From: Lachnospiraceae bacterium
GTDB taxonomy: Bacteria > Bacillota > Clostridia > Lachnospirales > Lachnospiraceae
NCBI GenBank assembly: GCA_021202635.1
Contig: JAJQCQ010000085.1
Location: forward strand, 64,168-128,167
Length of the DNA: 64,000 nucleotides
Reading direction: 5' to 3'
Under the pieces are notes generated by a model. The model saw nothing but the letters and a program-made list of their open reading frames with translations. It searched no databases and was not told the DNA's origin. Positions 25,803 through 34,335 of this stretch are shown in pieces. Within the stretch, counting starts at the first letter, position 1; each line of letters begins with the position of its first letter. The position numbers were made by a program, and so were the translations under genes.

Positions 25803-27152
25803 TCAAAAAGGAAGTTTAAACTTACCTCTTTTCGCACCTTTTCCTCCGAACATTCCGGAGTACTGCTTCATCATTTTGCGGCTTTGCTCAAACTGTTTCA
25901 CCAGGCGGTTTACCTCACTGATATCTACACCGGCACCGGCCGCAATTCTGCGCTTTCTGGAAAGATTCAGAATATCGGGATTTGATCGCTCTTTTGGTGT
26001 CATGGAGAGGATGATCGCTTCAATCTGCGCCATCTTCTTCTCATCCACAGCATCCTCCAGCTGCTTCATCTGTGCGCCGCCCATGCCAGGCAGCATACCC
26101 AGGACGCTGGAAATGCCTCCCATATTCTTCATCTGATTCATACTTTCGAGGTAATCATCAAAGCCAAACTGCGCCTTGCGGAGCTTCTGCTCCATATCTT
26201 TGGCTTTTTCCTCATCAATGTTCTCCTGTGCTTTTTCAATCAGGGAAAGCACATCTCCCATCCCGAGAATACGGGAAGCCATACGATCCGGATAAAACTG
26301 TTCCAGATCAGAGAGCTTCTCTCCCATACCGGCATAGAGAATCGGCTTGCCGCAGGTCGCCTTAATCGAAAGTGCCGCGCCGCCTCTCGTATCGCCATCC
26401 AGCTTCGTGAGAATCACACCGTCGATGCCGATCTTTTCTTCAAACATCGTGGCGACGTTCACCGCGTCCTGTCCGGTCATCGCGTCTACGACCAGAACGG
26501 TCTGGTCGACCGAAACCGCATCTTTTATCTCCTGCAGCTCGCGCATCATGTCTTCATCGACATGCAGCCGGCCGGCCGTGTCCAGAAATACCAGATTGAG
26601 GTTATGCTCTCTTGCATAATTCACTGCCTCCTGTGCGATGTGTACAGGATTTTCTTTGTCTCCCAGGGAAAAAACCTCTACCCCCTGCTTTTCACCATTG
26701 ATCTGAAGCTGTTTGATCGCAGCCGGGCGGTATACGTCACATGCAGCCAGCAGCGGCCTGCGGCCTTTAGATTTAAATTTTCCTGCAAGCTTGGCGGCGG
26801 TGGTCGTCTTACCGGCGCCCTGCAGACCTGCCATCATCACGACAGATACTTCATTCGCAGGGCGGAGAGAAAGCTCTGTCGTCTCCGATCCCATCAGAGA
26901 TACCAGCTCATCATTGACAATCTTAATCACCATCTGCCCCGGGTTCAGGCCATTCATGACATCCTGCCCGATCGCCTTTGCCTCAACAGACTTAATAAAC
27001 TGCTTTACCACTTTAAAACTGACGTCCGCCTCCAGAAGAGCCATCTTGACTTCCTTAAGCGCGGTCTTCACATCCGCCTCCGTCAGCCTTCCCTTGCTGC
27101 GCAGGTTCTTGAATACATTCTGCAGCTTCTCCGATAAGCTTTCAAAAGCCAT
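25803..27152 (-). CDS. ffh: Signal recognition particle protein Ffh
   Basis: SRP54 GTPase that targets nascent membrane proteins. It has 449 residues from the ATG at 27152, with GGAGG 9 nt upstream. N domain, G domain (GLQGAGKTT, DTAGRLHVDE, TKLDGDTRGGA) and Met-rich M domain (GMLPGMGGAQMKQLE, RMKQYSGMFG-like end) are all present. It starts one base after the ylxM stop, indicating coupling. Confidence 0.97.
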   Translation of the reverse strand: MAFESLSEKLQNVFKNLRSKGRLTEADVKTALKEVKMALLEADVSFKVVKQFIKSVEAKAIGQDVMNGLNPGQMVIKIVNDELVSLMGSETTELSLRPANEVSVVMMAGLQGAGKTTTAAKLAGKFKSKGRRPLLAACDVYRPAAIKQLQINGEKQGVEVFSLGDKENPVHIAQEAVNYAREHNLNLVFLDTAGRLHVDEDMMRELQEIKDAVSVDQTVLVVDAMTGQDAVNVATMFEEKIGIDGVILTKLDGDTRGGAALSIKATCGKPILYAGMGEKLSDLEQFYPDRMASRILGMGDVLSLIEKAQENIDEEKAKDMEQKLRKAQFGFDDYLESMNQMKNMGGISSVLGMLPGMGGAQMKQLEDAVDEKKMAQIEAIILSMTPKERSNPDILNLSRKRRIAAGAGVDISEVNRLVKQFEQSRKMMKQYSGMFGGKGAKRGKFKLPF

Positions 27153-27153
27153 A

Positions 27154-27498
27154 CTATAATTCCTCCAGGATCTGCGCCGACAGACTCGCTGTCTGTTCCG
27201 CAAATGACTGTGCGTCAATTTCATTATAATGGGAGGACAATTCCAGAATCCGCTCTGCCTTTGCCCGGATTTTCAGGAAACGCTCTACCAGGTGCAGTTT
27301 TGATTCGTAATCCTCCAGAATCTTTCCGGAACGCTTTACTAAATCGTGTACTCCCTGCCTGCTGACACCGAATTCTTCAGCAGCCTCTGAATACGAAAGG
27401 TCATTCTGTACAACCGCTTCGTAAACTTCTCTCTGGTGTTCTGTAAGCAGCTCTCCGTAAAAGTCATACAGAAGCGTCTGCCGCAATACTTCGTCCAT
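27154..27498 (-). CDS. ylxM: YlxM/p13-like helix-turn-helix protein
   Basis: 114-residue UPF0122 protein with the sigma-70 region 4-like helix-turn-helix LSYSEAAEEFGVSRQGVHDLVKR split over residues about 30-52. The family accompanies ffh and is thought to modulate the SRP pathway. GTG (27507), ATG (27504) and ATG (27498) are possible starts; I choose 27498 because GGTGA lies 5 nt before it and the promoter -10 ends only about 18 nt upstream. This gives a leader of roughly 10 nt. Confidence 0.9.
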   Translation of the reverse strand: MDEVLRQTLLYDFYGELLTEHQREVYEAVVQNDLSYSEAAEEFGVSRQGVHDLVKRSGKILEDYESKLHLVERFLKIRAKAERILELSSHYNEIDAQSFAEQTASLSAQILEEL

Positions 27499-27515
27499 GT
27501 CCATCACCGTCGCTT

Positions 27516-27544
27516 ACTATACACAAAAATTCCTATGCTGTCAA
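27516..27544 (-). promoter_or_regulatory. Promoter of the ylxM-ffh-rpsP-khpA operon
   Basis: Minus-strand consensus -35 TTGACA (27539-27544) and -10 TATAGT (27516-27521) with a 17-nt spacer. The -35 lies inside an 11-bp perfect palindrome, ATGCTGTCAAG/CTTGACAGCAT (27535-27563), which is followed on the plus strand by TTTTTT and could serve as operator or terminator. Confidence 0.8.
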
Positions 27545-27621
27545 GTGTTTTTCTTGACAGCATATCTTTTTTCATCCGTTGGAATTGAAATCAAATATAG
27601 GTGTGTAAATTATTTCTCAAA

Positions 27622-27688
27622 TTTTACGCCATTTTCTGGAAAAACGTAAAAAAGCACGGTTGACAAGAGATTTGTTCTATGCTACGTT
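27622..27688 (+). promoter_or_regulatory. Promoter region of the 5'-nucleotidase gene
   Basis: -35 TTGACA (27660-27665) and -10 TACGTT (27683-27688) with a 17-nt spacer. An inverted repeat TTTTACG/CGTAAAA just upstream (about 27623-27650) may be an operator or a small terminator. The gap 27508-27803 holds only this and the divergent ylxM promoter. Confidence 0.5.
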
Positions 27689-27803
27689 TGAAATCGACAG
27701 AAAAAGCGGCCATATCCTCTGTTCTGACTTCCAATTCAAAATAATCGAATCGAGTCAGTAAGAAGGAAAGGACCAGCTTTGTCAGAAAAAGGAGGAAAAG
27801 AAT

Positions 27804-29495
27804 ATGATACTCGGAAAGAAGGAAGCAAAAAAACTGCTCGCCAGTGTACTCTCGATGAGCATGGTTTTCTCCGGATCCGCTGCCGTATGGGCAGAAGAAG
27901 AGACGGAGACAGAGGAAATCATCCCCTATGTGGTAGAGGGAGATTATTCTGGTGAGACCATCATTCTGCACAGCAATGACGTACACGGCAGCATTACCGG
28001 TTATGCTGCAATGAGCGCACTGAAGGCAGATTACGAAGCAGCCGGCGCAGAAGTGATCATGGTAGACGCCGGTGATTTTATTCAGGGTACGACCTATGTC
28101 AGCACCTCTCAGGGTGCAACGGCCGTCGAGCTGATGAACCTCGCCGGTTACGATGTCGTCACGCTTGGCAACCATGAATTCGACTATGGCTATGAAAATC
28201 TGGTCACGATTCTGGAGGATGCAGAATTCGCTGTTGTCAATACCAACATTCTTTATAATGATGAGGCAGCCTTCGATGGAAGCACAGTGATTACTACTGA
28301 GGGCGGTCTGACCATCGGCTTTTTCGGTGTAGAGACTCCGGAGACGGCGACTAAGGCGCATCCGGCAAAGATCCAGGGCGTTACATTCCTGGCGGAGGAT
28401 GAGATGTACGCGGCGGCTCAGGCAGAGGCAGACACTCTGGCAGAGGCAGACTGTGATCTGATCATCGGCCTGGTTCATCTGGGTGTTGATGATGAGAGTG
28501 AGCCGAACCGTTCGGTAGACCTGTGGGCAAACATTACAGGCGTAGATTTTCTCATCGATGGTCACTCACATACGGTGATGACGGAGGGCGAGGATGGACA
28601 GCCAATCCAGTCCACCGGTACTGCGTTTGAAAACATCGGTGTGATCGAAATCAGCGCAGAGGGCGAGATTGTGGACAACTATCTGGTACAGACGGTTGCT
28701 TACGCAGGCTCTGACGATGCGGTAGCAGCTGCGGCGCAGGAAATTATTGACGAGATTGAAGCAGTGTACGGCGAAGTGTTCGCTACGACGGAAGTGCTGC
28801 TCAATGGCGAGCGTGAGCCGGGTGTACGTACAGAAGAGACCAACCTGGGCGACCTGATCACGGACGCGATGCGCTGGTATGTTCTGAAGGACGGCGTAGA
28901 ATCCCTTGGCATTGCGGAGGAAAATGTAGTGGCGATTACAAATGGCGGCGGAATCCGCGCGACCATTGAGGCTGGCGACATCACGATGAATGACATCAAT
29001 ACCGTCCTTCCATTTGGCAACACAGTCGCCGTTGTATATGTGACTGGTGAAGTGCTCCTTGAATCTCTGGAAGCTTCCACCTACAGCACACCGGAAGCGA
29101 TCGGCGCGTTCCCGCAGACCTGCGGCATTGAGTTTACAATTGACACAACGGTAGCCTATGATGAAGGCGAACAGTACGAAGGCTCTACCTATTTCGGACC
29201 GGCATCGATCCAGAGGGTGACCATCACCTCCATCAATGGTCAGAAATTCGACCCGGAAGCTACCTACGCAGTTATCACAAATGACTTCCTGGCTGCAGGC
29301 GGCGACACCTACTACGCATTCTCCGTATCAGAAGTGATGGATACCGGTACACCGATGGATGAGGCGGTGATTGCTTATATCGAGGAAGAACTTGGCGGTG
29401 TGGTAACGGCAGACGCTTATGGTGAGTCCAGAGGTGACATCACGATCATCGCGGAGGAAGCCGTTGAAGAAGAAACACTGGAGCCGGCGGCTTAA
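27804..29495 (+). CDS. Secreted 5'-nucleotidase / bifunctional UDP-sugar hydrolase family protein
   Basis: Extracellular metallophosphoesterase that dephosphorylates nucleotides so that the nucleosides can be imported. It has 563 residues. A signal peptide covers residues 1-30 (Lys-rich start, SVLSMSMVFSGSAAVWA). The metal-site motifs are HSNDVHG, VDAGDF, LGNHEFDYG, GLVHLGVD and IDGHSHT. The C-terminal 5'-nucleotidase substrate domain has LGDLITDAM, TNGGGIRA, LPFGNTV and AGGDTYYAF. The tail is acidic with no sortase motif or membrane anchor. The ribosome binding site is GGAGG 8 nt upstream. It is a single gene with its own promoter and terminator, opposite to its neighbours. Confidence 0.93.
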   Translation: MILGKKEAKKLLASVLSMSMVFSGSAAVWAEEETETEEIIPYVVEGDYSGETIILHSNDVHGSITGYAAMSALKADYEAAGAEVIMVDAGDFIQGTTYVSTSQGATAVELMNLAGYDVVTLGNHEFDYGYENLVTILEDAEFAVVNTNILYNDEAAFDGSTVITTEGGLTIGFFGVETPETATKAHPAKIQGVTFLAEDEMYAAAQAEADTLAEADCDLIIGLVHLGVDDESEPNRSVDLWANITGVDFLIDGHSHTVMTEGEDGQPIQSTGTAFENIGVIEISAEGEIVDNYLVQTVAYAGSDDAVAAAAQEIIDEIEAVYGEVFATTEVLLNGEREPGVRTEETNLGDLITDAMRWYVLKDGVESLGIAEENVVAITNGGGIRATIEAGDITMNDINTVLPFGNTVAVVYVTGEVLLESLEASTYSTPEAIGAFPQTCGIEFTIDTTVAYDEGEQYEGSTYFGPASIQRVTITSINGQKFDPEATYAVITNDFLAAGGDTYYAFSVSEVMDTGTPMDEAVIAYIEEELGGVVTADAYGESRGDITIIAEEAVEEETLEPAA

Positions 29496-29524
29496 ATCAA
29501 AATCTGTAAGTAAAATCTTTGATC

Positions 29525-29604
29525 GAGCAGGAGGCGCCTTGTCACCTTCTGCTCGCCCGCTCGGGCCGGGTGCGGCATAAGCCGCAAAACTTCTTGCCCG
29601 GCCC
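29525..29604 (+). other. Structured 3' region after the 5'-nucleotidase gene
   Basis: Two successive stems, GAGCAGGAGG/CCTTCTGCTC (29525-29534 with 29545-29554, one wobble) and GGGCCGGG/CCCGGCCC (29563-29570 with 29597-29604), precede the terminator. They may protect the mRNA 3' end. Confidence 0.45.
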
Positions 29605-29620
29605 TGTGCATCAATAAAGA

Positions 29621-29649
29621 AGGGGACTGTTTTTACAGTCCCCCTTTTT
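29621..29649 (+). terminator. Terminator of the 5'-nucleotidase gene, shared with citrate synthase
   Basis: Perfect 9-bp stem GGGGACTGT/ACAGTCCCC followed by C and five T on the plus strand. Read from the minus strand the same stem is followed by TTCTTTATT, so it probably also stops the convergent citrate synthase transcript. Confidence 0.85.
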
Positions 29650-29685
29650 CTGCCTTGTTCTATACTTTTGATTTTTAGCAAAAGC

Positions 29686-29713
29686 TCTGCGGCCTGCTGT
29701 TCTGAATAGCTAC
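29686..29713. repeat. Dispersed repeat, single arm
   Basis: TCTGCGGCCTGCTGTTCTGA followed by ATAGCTAC, one arm of the palindrome family, just after the citrate synthase stop codon. Confidence 0.65.
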
Positions 29714-29725
29714 GATTCTTATTCT

Positions 29726-31051
29726 TTACTCTTTTTTCTCCATTACGCTCAGATATGCAGGACGAATGATCTTATCCGCGCAGATCAGCTCTTCAATGCG
29801 ATGGGCGCTCCAGCCGACAATTCTCGCAATCGCAAAGATCGCAGTATAAAGCTCCATGGGAATATTCAGCATACTGTACACAAACCCGCTGTAAAAATCA
29901 ACATTCGGACTTACACCCTTATAGATATGACGTTTCTCGGCAATCAGCTTCGGAGCCAGCTCTTCCACCGTTGCGTACAGATGCATATCCTCGTCGCAGT
30001 GTTTTTCCTGTGCCAGCATTTCCACGTATTTCTTGAAGATTCGCTCTCTCGGATCAGAAAGGGAATAGATCGCGTGTCCCATGCCGTAAATCAGACCTTT
30101 GTGGTCAAATGCGTCGCCATCGAGAATCTTCGAGAGATATGCTTTTATTTCTTCGTCGTCATGCAGGTCTCTCACATTCGCGCGGATATCGTCCATCATC
30201 TCCATCACTTTGATATTTGCGCCGCCGTGCTTTGGTCCCTTCAAAGAGGACATCGCGGCAGCAATCGTGGAATAAGTATCCGATCCGGAGGAGGTAACCA
30301 CACGCGTCGTAAACGTCGAGTTATTACCACCGCCGTGCTCCATATGCAGAATCAATGCAGTATCCAGTACCTTTGCCTCTACAGCGGTATACTGTTTGTC
30401 CGGGCGAAGCATCATCAGCAGATTCTCTGCGGTTGAAAGCTCTGGAGCCGGTCGATGAATGTACATACTCTCAACATTTTCATAATGGTTGTACGCATGA
30501 TACGCATAAACGGCAAGCACCGGAAACAGCGCGATCAGCTCGATGCACTGGCGCAGGCTGTTGTGAACACTCGTGCTTTTCGGGTTTTTGTCATAAGAAG
30601 CAAGCGTCAGAATGCTTCGCGTCATTGTATTCATAATATCGGAGCTGGGCGCTTTCATGATGACATCTCGTGTAAAATTGGTCGGCAGCGTCCGGCTGTT
30701 GCCTACGATATCTTTGAATTCTGCAAGCTCCTTCTCATTTGGCAGTTCTCCCATCAGGAGCAGGTACGCAATTTTCTCAAAGCCAAATTCTTCACTTCCA
30801 AGATTCCTAATGAGGTTCTGTCCATGATATCCGCTGTACCAGAGTTCACCATCGCAGGGAACCTTTTTGCCGTCTATCTTTTTTGAGGATACAATCAGTG
30901 AAATATTGGTAAGCCCCGTAAGCACACCATTTCCGTTGAGATCTCTTAATCCAAGGTTCACGCCATATTCCTTATAGAGCTCACGCGGAATGCTGTCATT
31001 CTTCCGGCATGTCTGTGAGCCTCTTCTGGTATATTCCGTCATATCAATCAT
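29726..31051 (-). CDS. gltA: Citrate synthase
   Basis: Condenses acetyl-CoA and oxaloacetate to citrate, the entry to 2-oxoglutarate and glutamate synthesis in an organism likely to have an incomplete TCA cycle. It has about 441 residues. Catalytic blocks are LHMEHGGGNNS, GLIYGMGHAIYSLSDPRE and NVDFYSGFVYSML. The ATG at 31051 is preferred because GGAGG is 8 nt before it; the ATG at 31057 is only 2 nt away from that site. It has a strong promoter about 345 nt upstream with a long leader. Confidence 0.95.
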   Translation of the reverse strand: MIDMTEYTRRGSQTCRKNDSIPRELYKEYGVNLGLRDLNGNGVLTGLTNISLIVSSKKIDGKKVPCDGELWYSGYHGQNLIRNLGSEEFGFEKIAYLLLMGELPNEKELAEFKDIVGNSRTLPTNFTRDVIMKAPSSDIMNTMTRSILTLASYDKNPKSTSVHNSLRQCIELIALFPVLAVYAYHAYNHYENVESMYIHRPAPELSTAENLLMMLRPDKQYTAVEAKVLDTALILHMEHGGGNNSTFTTRVVTSSGSDTYSTIAAAMSSLKGPKHGGANIKVMEMMDDIRANVRDLHDDEEIKAYLSKILDGDAFDHKGLIYGMGHAIYSLSDPRERIFKKYVEMLAQEKHCDEDMHLYATVEELAPKLIAEKRHIYKGVSPNVDFYSGFVYSMLNIPMELYTAIFAIARIVGWSAHRIEELICADKIIRPAYLSVMEKKE

Positions 31052-31396
31052 GCGCATTTCCTCCCTGTTTTCTGTTTGGGCAGCAATCCAAAACCCGATC
31101 AGGCAACTACCGCGCCAGCTGTTTGGATTTGTTCCGTTTGTTGTTCCATACCCTGTAACTGTTCTGTAATGTCACAGTTACCATACATCTTTGTATACAG
31201 AAACAGAAACAAAGGCAATTCTGTTTCATCCTTTGTTCTATTTCAGATTCTTCTGTTCAATGATCCAATTCGGAATTTGTCTGTACTGTATCTGTGTTGT
31301 AAATGAGCTGCATACTGAAAGATCGGGGGGGGGCTGATTTGTCTGATTATTATTTCATTCAATCCCAGGTTTTTCCGATTCGTTTCATTCTTAACA
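31052..31396 (-). promoter_or_regulatory. Long 5' leader of citrate synthase
   Basis: About 340 nt untranslated region between the promoter and gltA. It contains an inverted repeat GTAACTGT/ACAGTTAC (near 31156-31184, related to the dispersed family) and a run of nine G on the plus strand (31325-31333). No gene is credible here. The length suggests RNA-level control, but I recognise no riboswitch. Confidence 0.5.
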
Positions 31397-31424
31397 ATCT
31401 TACCACATAAATTTTTTTCGTCAA
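31397..31424 (-). promoter_or_regulatory. Promoter of citrate synthase
   Basis: Minus-strand -35 TTGACG (31419-31424) and -10 TAAGAT (31397-31402) with a 16-nt A/T-rich spacer. The rest of the gap up to 31550 is A/T-rich and shows nothing further. Confidence 0.7.
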
Positions 31425-31550
31425 GAGTTTTTAGATTCTTTTAAGACTTTATGAATCTTTTTCATAATTTAAGAAGCAAACAATGAAAACAGCATCACAA
31501 TAAAAAGCCAGACAATGCAAATAAATGAGCGAAGGGCTGGATTCCTGTCG

Positions 31551-32432
31551 CTATACAGGGAAAATATCCAGATCTTTTCCGTTTACTACCGCACCGTCAT
31601 ATCCAGCTTCCCGGATTTCCCGCAAAATTGCCTCATCCCGTCTTTCGATTTCCGCCGTCAGGTTGCGTGTATTATCCTGGATCTCCATGTGATAAATGCG
31701 ATGCGTTGTTACCAGAAGCCGGGGACAGGCTTTTTGCGCAATCCTGGCAAGGTCACAGCTCAGGGTATGTACTTCCCTGTGATATTGCTGCCACTTCGGG
31801 AGCCGGGCCGCAATTCCGGCTGTATATTCTGTTTCATGAAGAAGAATGTCACAATCCGCGGCCTGTTCTGCTACCAGATGCAAAGGCGCAGTATCACCGC
31901 TGATCACGATTGTTTTATTGCCTGACGTAAATTTATATCCATAACTTTCCAGTGTGCCATGACTGACAGGAAATGCTTCAACCGTTACCCTCTCATCCCG
32001 GTATACCACACCGGGACAGATCTCAGTCGATTCTACCTGATATCCCACTTCATTGGCCTTTTCGAAACCGTGAATGCGAAAATGGATATCATCCTGGTAG
32101 GCGGACAGAATATGCCTGGTCATATGTCCAATCCCCTTCGGACCAAAGACTTTTAATGGTTCGCTGCGCTCCAATACCCAGGGGGTAAAGATCAGATCCG
32201 CATACCCGGCGGTATGGTCGGTGTGCAGATGTGTACAGAACGCCACAGTCAGCCGGTCCGGGCGCAGTGCGTCGATTCCCTTAAAGTATGCCTTTGATGC
32301 CTGGCGTACGACTCCAGGACCGAAATCCACCAGATAAGCCTGGTCTCCCACGATGACTGCACAGGCCGGGCCACTTGCATCCGGGCAGGCATTTGGAGTT
32401 CCTGTTCCCAATAATACCAGTTTCATATCCAT
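31551..32432 (-). CDS. MBL-fold metallohydrolase, RNase Z-like
   Basis: 293 residues from the ATG at 32432 (GGAGGA upstream; a 24-residue longer frame is less likely). The metallo-beta-lactamase signature is HLHTDHTAGYAD; other metal ligands lie in VSHGT, ISGDTAP and TTHRIY. The start KLVLLGTGTPN is typical of the RNase Z/arylsulfatase-like group, but the flexible exosite arm of true tRNase Z is not evident, so substrate is unknown. It is the last gene of the run that begins with the peptide importer. Confidence 0.85.
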   Translation of the reverse strand: MDMKLVLLGTGTPNACPDASGPACAVIVGDQAYLVDFGPGVVRQASKAYFKGIDALRPDRLTVAFCTHLHTDHTAGYADLIFTPWVLERSEPLKVFGPKGIGHMTRHILSAYQDDIHFRIHGFEKANEVGYQVESTEICPGVVYRDERVTVEAFPVSHGTLESYGYKFTSGNKTIVISGDTAPLHLVAEQAADCDILLHETEYTAGIAARLPKWQQYHREVHTLSCDLARIAQKACPRLLVTTHRIYHMEIQDNTRNLTAEIERRDEAILREIREAGYDGAVVNGKDLDIFPV

Positions 32433-32494
32433 GTTCTCTTCCTCCTCCGTCTGGCAGACTGTATCGGAATTCCCTGTACAGAATACACACCTGA

Positions 32495-33073
32495 CTACTG
32501 GCATGCCGGCCAGCAGGGCGGTTTCCAGTCTCCTTCCACACGCACGGGTTCCGGATAGCGTTCGTCATACAATTCCAGTTCTACCCGCTCAATGATTTCA
32601 GGTTCTATCGGCCGATTTACTTCCACTCCCGGAATCGGAAAAGCAACCGGAACCGTGCGGACCGTTTCCAGTCGTCGGATCTCATCCATCCCTTCCAGTA
32701 CAGTGCCAAAGACCGGATAGGTTCCCCGATGCTCCGGGCAGTCCCGCAAAGGAAAGAAAAACTCACAGCCCGCAATTCCATGCTCGCCGTATCCTCCCAT
32801 AGCCACTACGCCTGGATGGGAATCCAGCGGAGTCAGCTCAGGATGGAGCTGAAATTCATTGGGGATCAGGTATTGACACTCCAAATGGCCAAACGCCGTA
32901 TAGCTCATGTCAATCCAGTTCCCGGGAACGATTCGCTCAATCGCGTGATGGTCCAGGAAGCCTTTGGACGCCATAGAGAGAAAGCTGTTTACTGTATTTG
33001 GAGCTGCGTTTGGAAGCAGCTCAATCACAATCCTTCTGCCATTTTTCATATGGAGAATTGCTTTTGGATTCAT
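32495..33073 (-). CDS. Cyclophilin-type peptidyl-prolyl isomerase-like protein
   Basis: 192 residues, cytoplasmic (no signal peptide). The frame of the cyclophilin fold is visible: ILHMKNGRRIVIELLPNAAPNTVNSFLSMA split in two, HHAIERIVPGNWIDM, GGYGEHGIAGCEFFFPL and YPVFGTVLEGMDEI. The usual FxxQGGD segment after the catalytic Arg is replaced by WIDMSY, and GSQFFI by GCEFFF, so activity is uncertain. It is between a MBL hydrolase and an M24 peptidase in the same direction. Confidence 0.8.
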   Translation of the reverse strand: MNPKAILHMKNGRRIVIELLPNAAPNTVNSFLSMASKGFLDHHAIERIVPGNWIDMSYTAFGHLECQYLIPNEFQLHPELTPLDSHPGVVAMGGYGEHGIAGCEFFFPLRDCPEHRGTYPVFGTVLEGMDEIRRLETVRTVPVAFPIPGVEVNRPIEPEIIERVELELYDERYPEPVRVEGDWKPPCWPACQ

Positions 33074-33153
33074 CCTTCTTTCCTTTCTTTATACAGGGCG
33101 CGCAAGCTTGCGGATCAGGCAAGACACAGGTATAATGGCGAAGCGCTTATTTC

Positions 33154-34233
33154 TCAGCCGATGATCTTCAGTGTTTGGGGATAGTGGTTGAGTACTTCAA
33201 CGCCATTTTCGGTCACCATCACAAGATCCTCAACCCGCACGCCGGTATCCTGCGGCAGATAAATACCTGGCTCAATGGAGAATATCATCCCCGGCACAGC
33301 CTCCCAGGTATTCGCAGCAGAAACATCTCCATATTCGTGTTCACTTAAGCCAATAAAATGTCCGAGCCGATGCGTGAAATAAGAGCCATATCCCGCAGAC
33401 GCGATCAAATCCCGGGCAGTCTGATCCAGATGGCACAGAGGCACACCCGGACGGATGGCCGCAATCGCCGCCTCGTTCGCGCGCCGCACCGTATCATAGA
33501 TTTCGCGGCAGTGAGCAGTGGCTGTTTTGTAGTAAAACGTCCGCGTCATATCGGAACAGTATCCGTCTTTGATGCATCCTACATCAAAAAGAACACAGTC
33601 TCCTTCTTTCACCACAGTGTCATCCGGACTGTGATGAGGATCCGCAGCATTGGCGCCAAACGCTACCAAAGGAGGGAAGGAATACCCATCGGCCCCCAGG
33701 TCCAGATAGATCTGCAGCATCTGCTCCGCTACCTGACATTCTGTCACGCCCTCCCGGATCAGCTCCTTGAATTTTGCCATCGCTGCGTCATTGATCGCAG
33801 AGGATACGCGCATCCGGGCCTGTTCCTCCTCATCCTTGATCCCCCGTGTAAAATCGACCGCGAGGGAACCATTCACAAATCCGGCAGCAGCCTTCTCTTC
33901 CATCAGCGGCAGCAGAAAACGGGCTTTCAGATCCTTATCTACGCCTAAAACAGCAGTTCTGTCCAGGCAGGGAGACACAAGATCAACGATATCGTCCGTA
34001 TCTGAGTACCATATTTTTTGAATACCGACCTCTTCCGGCACATGGAACAGGCGGTTCAGAAAGAATGCATGGTCTCCATCTGCGCGAAGCAAAAGAGCAT
34101 AAAAACGCTCCATGGGTGTCATGTAAACCCCCGTGAGATAATAAATGGACATAGGGTCAGTAAGGAGCATCTGACTTACTCCCTGTTCATTCAAGGCGTT
34201 CAGGACCCTGCTCACTCGATTTCTGTCTAGCAT
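33154..34233 (-). CDS. M24 family Xaa-Pro aminopeptidase-like metallopeptidase
   Basis: Releases N-terminal residues next to proline from peptides. It has 359 residues: an N-terminal creatinase-like domain (residues 1-130) and a pita-bread catalytic domain. Metal ligands are in LFDVGCIKDGYCSDMTRTF (two Asp), HRLGHFIGLSEHEYG (His), IFSIEPGIYLP (Glu) and RVEDLVMVTENG (Glu). It has no signal peptide, so it acts on imported peptides. Its position after the Dpp-type importer makes a joint peptide-utilisation role likely. Confidence 0.9.
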   Translation of the reverse strand: MLDRNRVSRVLNALNEQGVSQMLLTDPMSIYYLTGVYMTPMERFYALLLRADGDHAFFLNRLFHVPEEVGIQKIWYSDTDDIVDLVSPCLDRTAVLGVDKDLKARFLLPLMEEKAAAGFVNGSLAVDFTRGIKDEEEQARMRVSSAINDAAMAKFKELIREGVTECQVAEQMLQIYLDLGADGYSFPPLVAFGANAADPHHSPDDTVVKEGDCVLFDVGCIKDGYCSDMTRTFYYKTATAHCREIYDTVRRANEAAIAAIRPGVPLCHLDQTARDLIASAGYGSYFTHRLGHFIGLSEHEYGDVSAANTWEAVPGMIFSIEPGIYLPQDTGVRVEDLVMVTENGVEVLNHYPQTLKIIG

Positions 34234-34263
34234 ATCGATTCATCCTTTCTCCATAATTTTTTG

Positions 34264-34323
34264 GTAACAGTTCAGAATACCGAAGCGAAGCATAGATCTG
34301 CGGCCTGCTGTTCTGAATAGTTA
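34264..34323. repeat. Dispersed palindromic repeat, full-length copy
   Basis: From GTAACAGTTCAGAAT to TTCTGAATAGTTAT with the internal CTGCGGCCTGCTG. It can form a ~14-bp end stem and lies between dppC and the M24 peptidase gene. Confidence 0.75.
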
Positions 34324-34335
34324 TATTTTTTTCGA

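Noticed and set aside
27624-28565. Minus-strand frame opposite the 5'-nucleotidase start
   Set aside because: It overlaps a clear signal peptide and metallophosphoesterase motifs on the plus strand.
31076-31306. 76-codon plus-strand frame in the citrate synthase leader
   Set aside because: Starts with TTG, lacks a ribosome binding site and lies within the leader of gltA.
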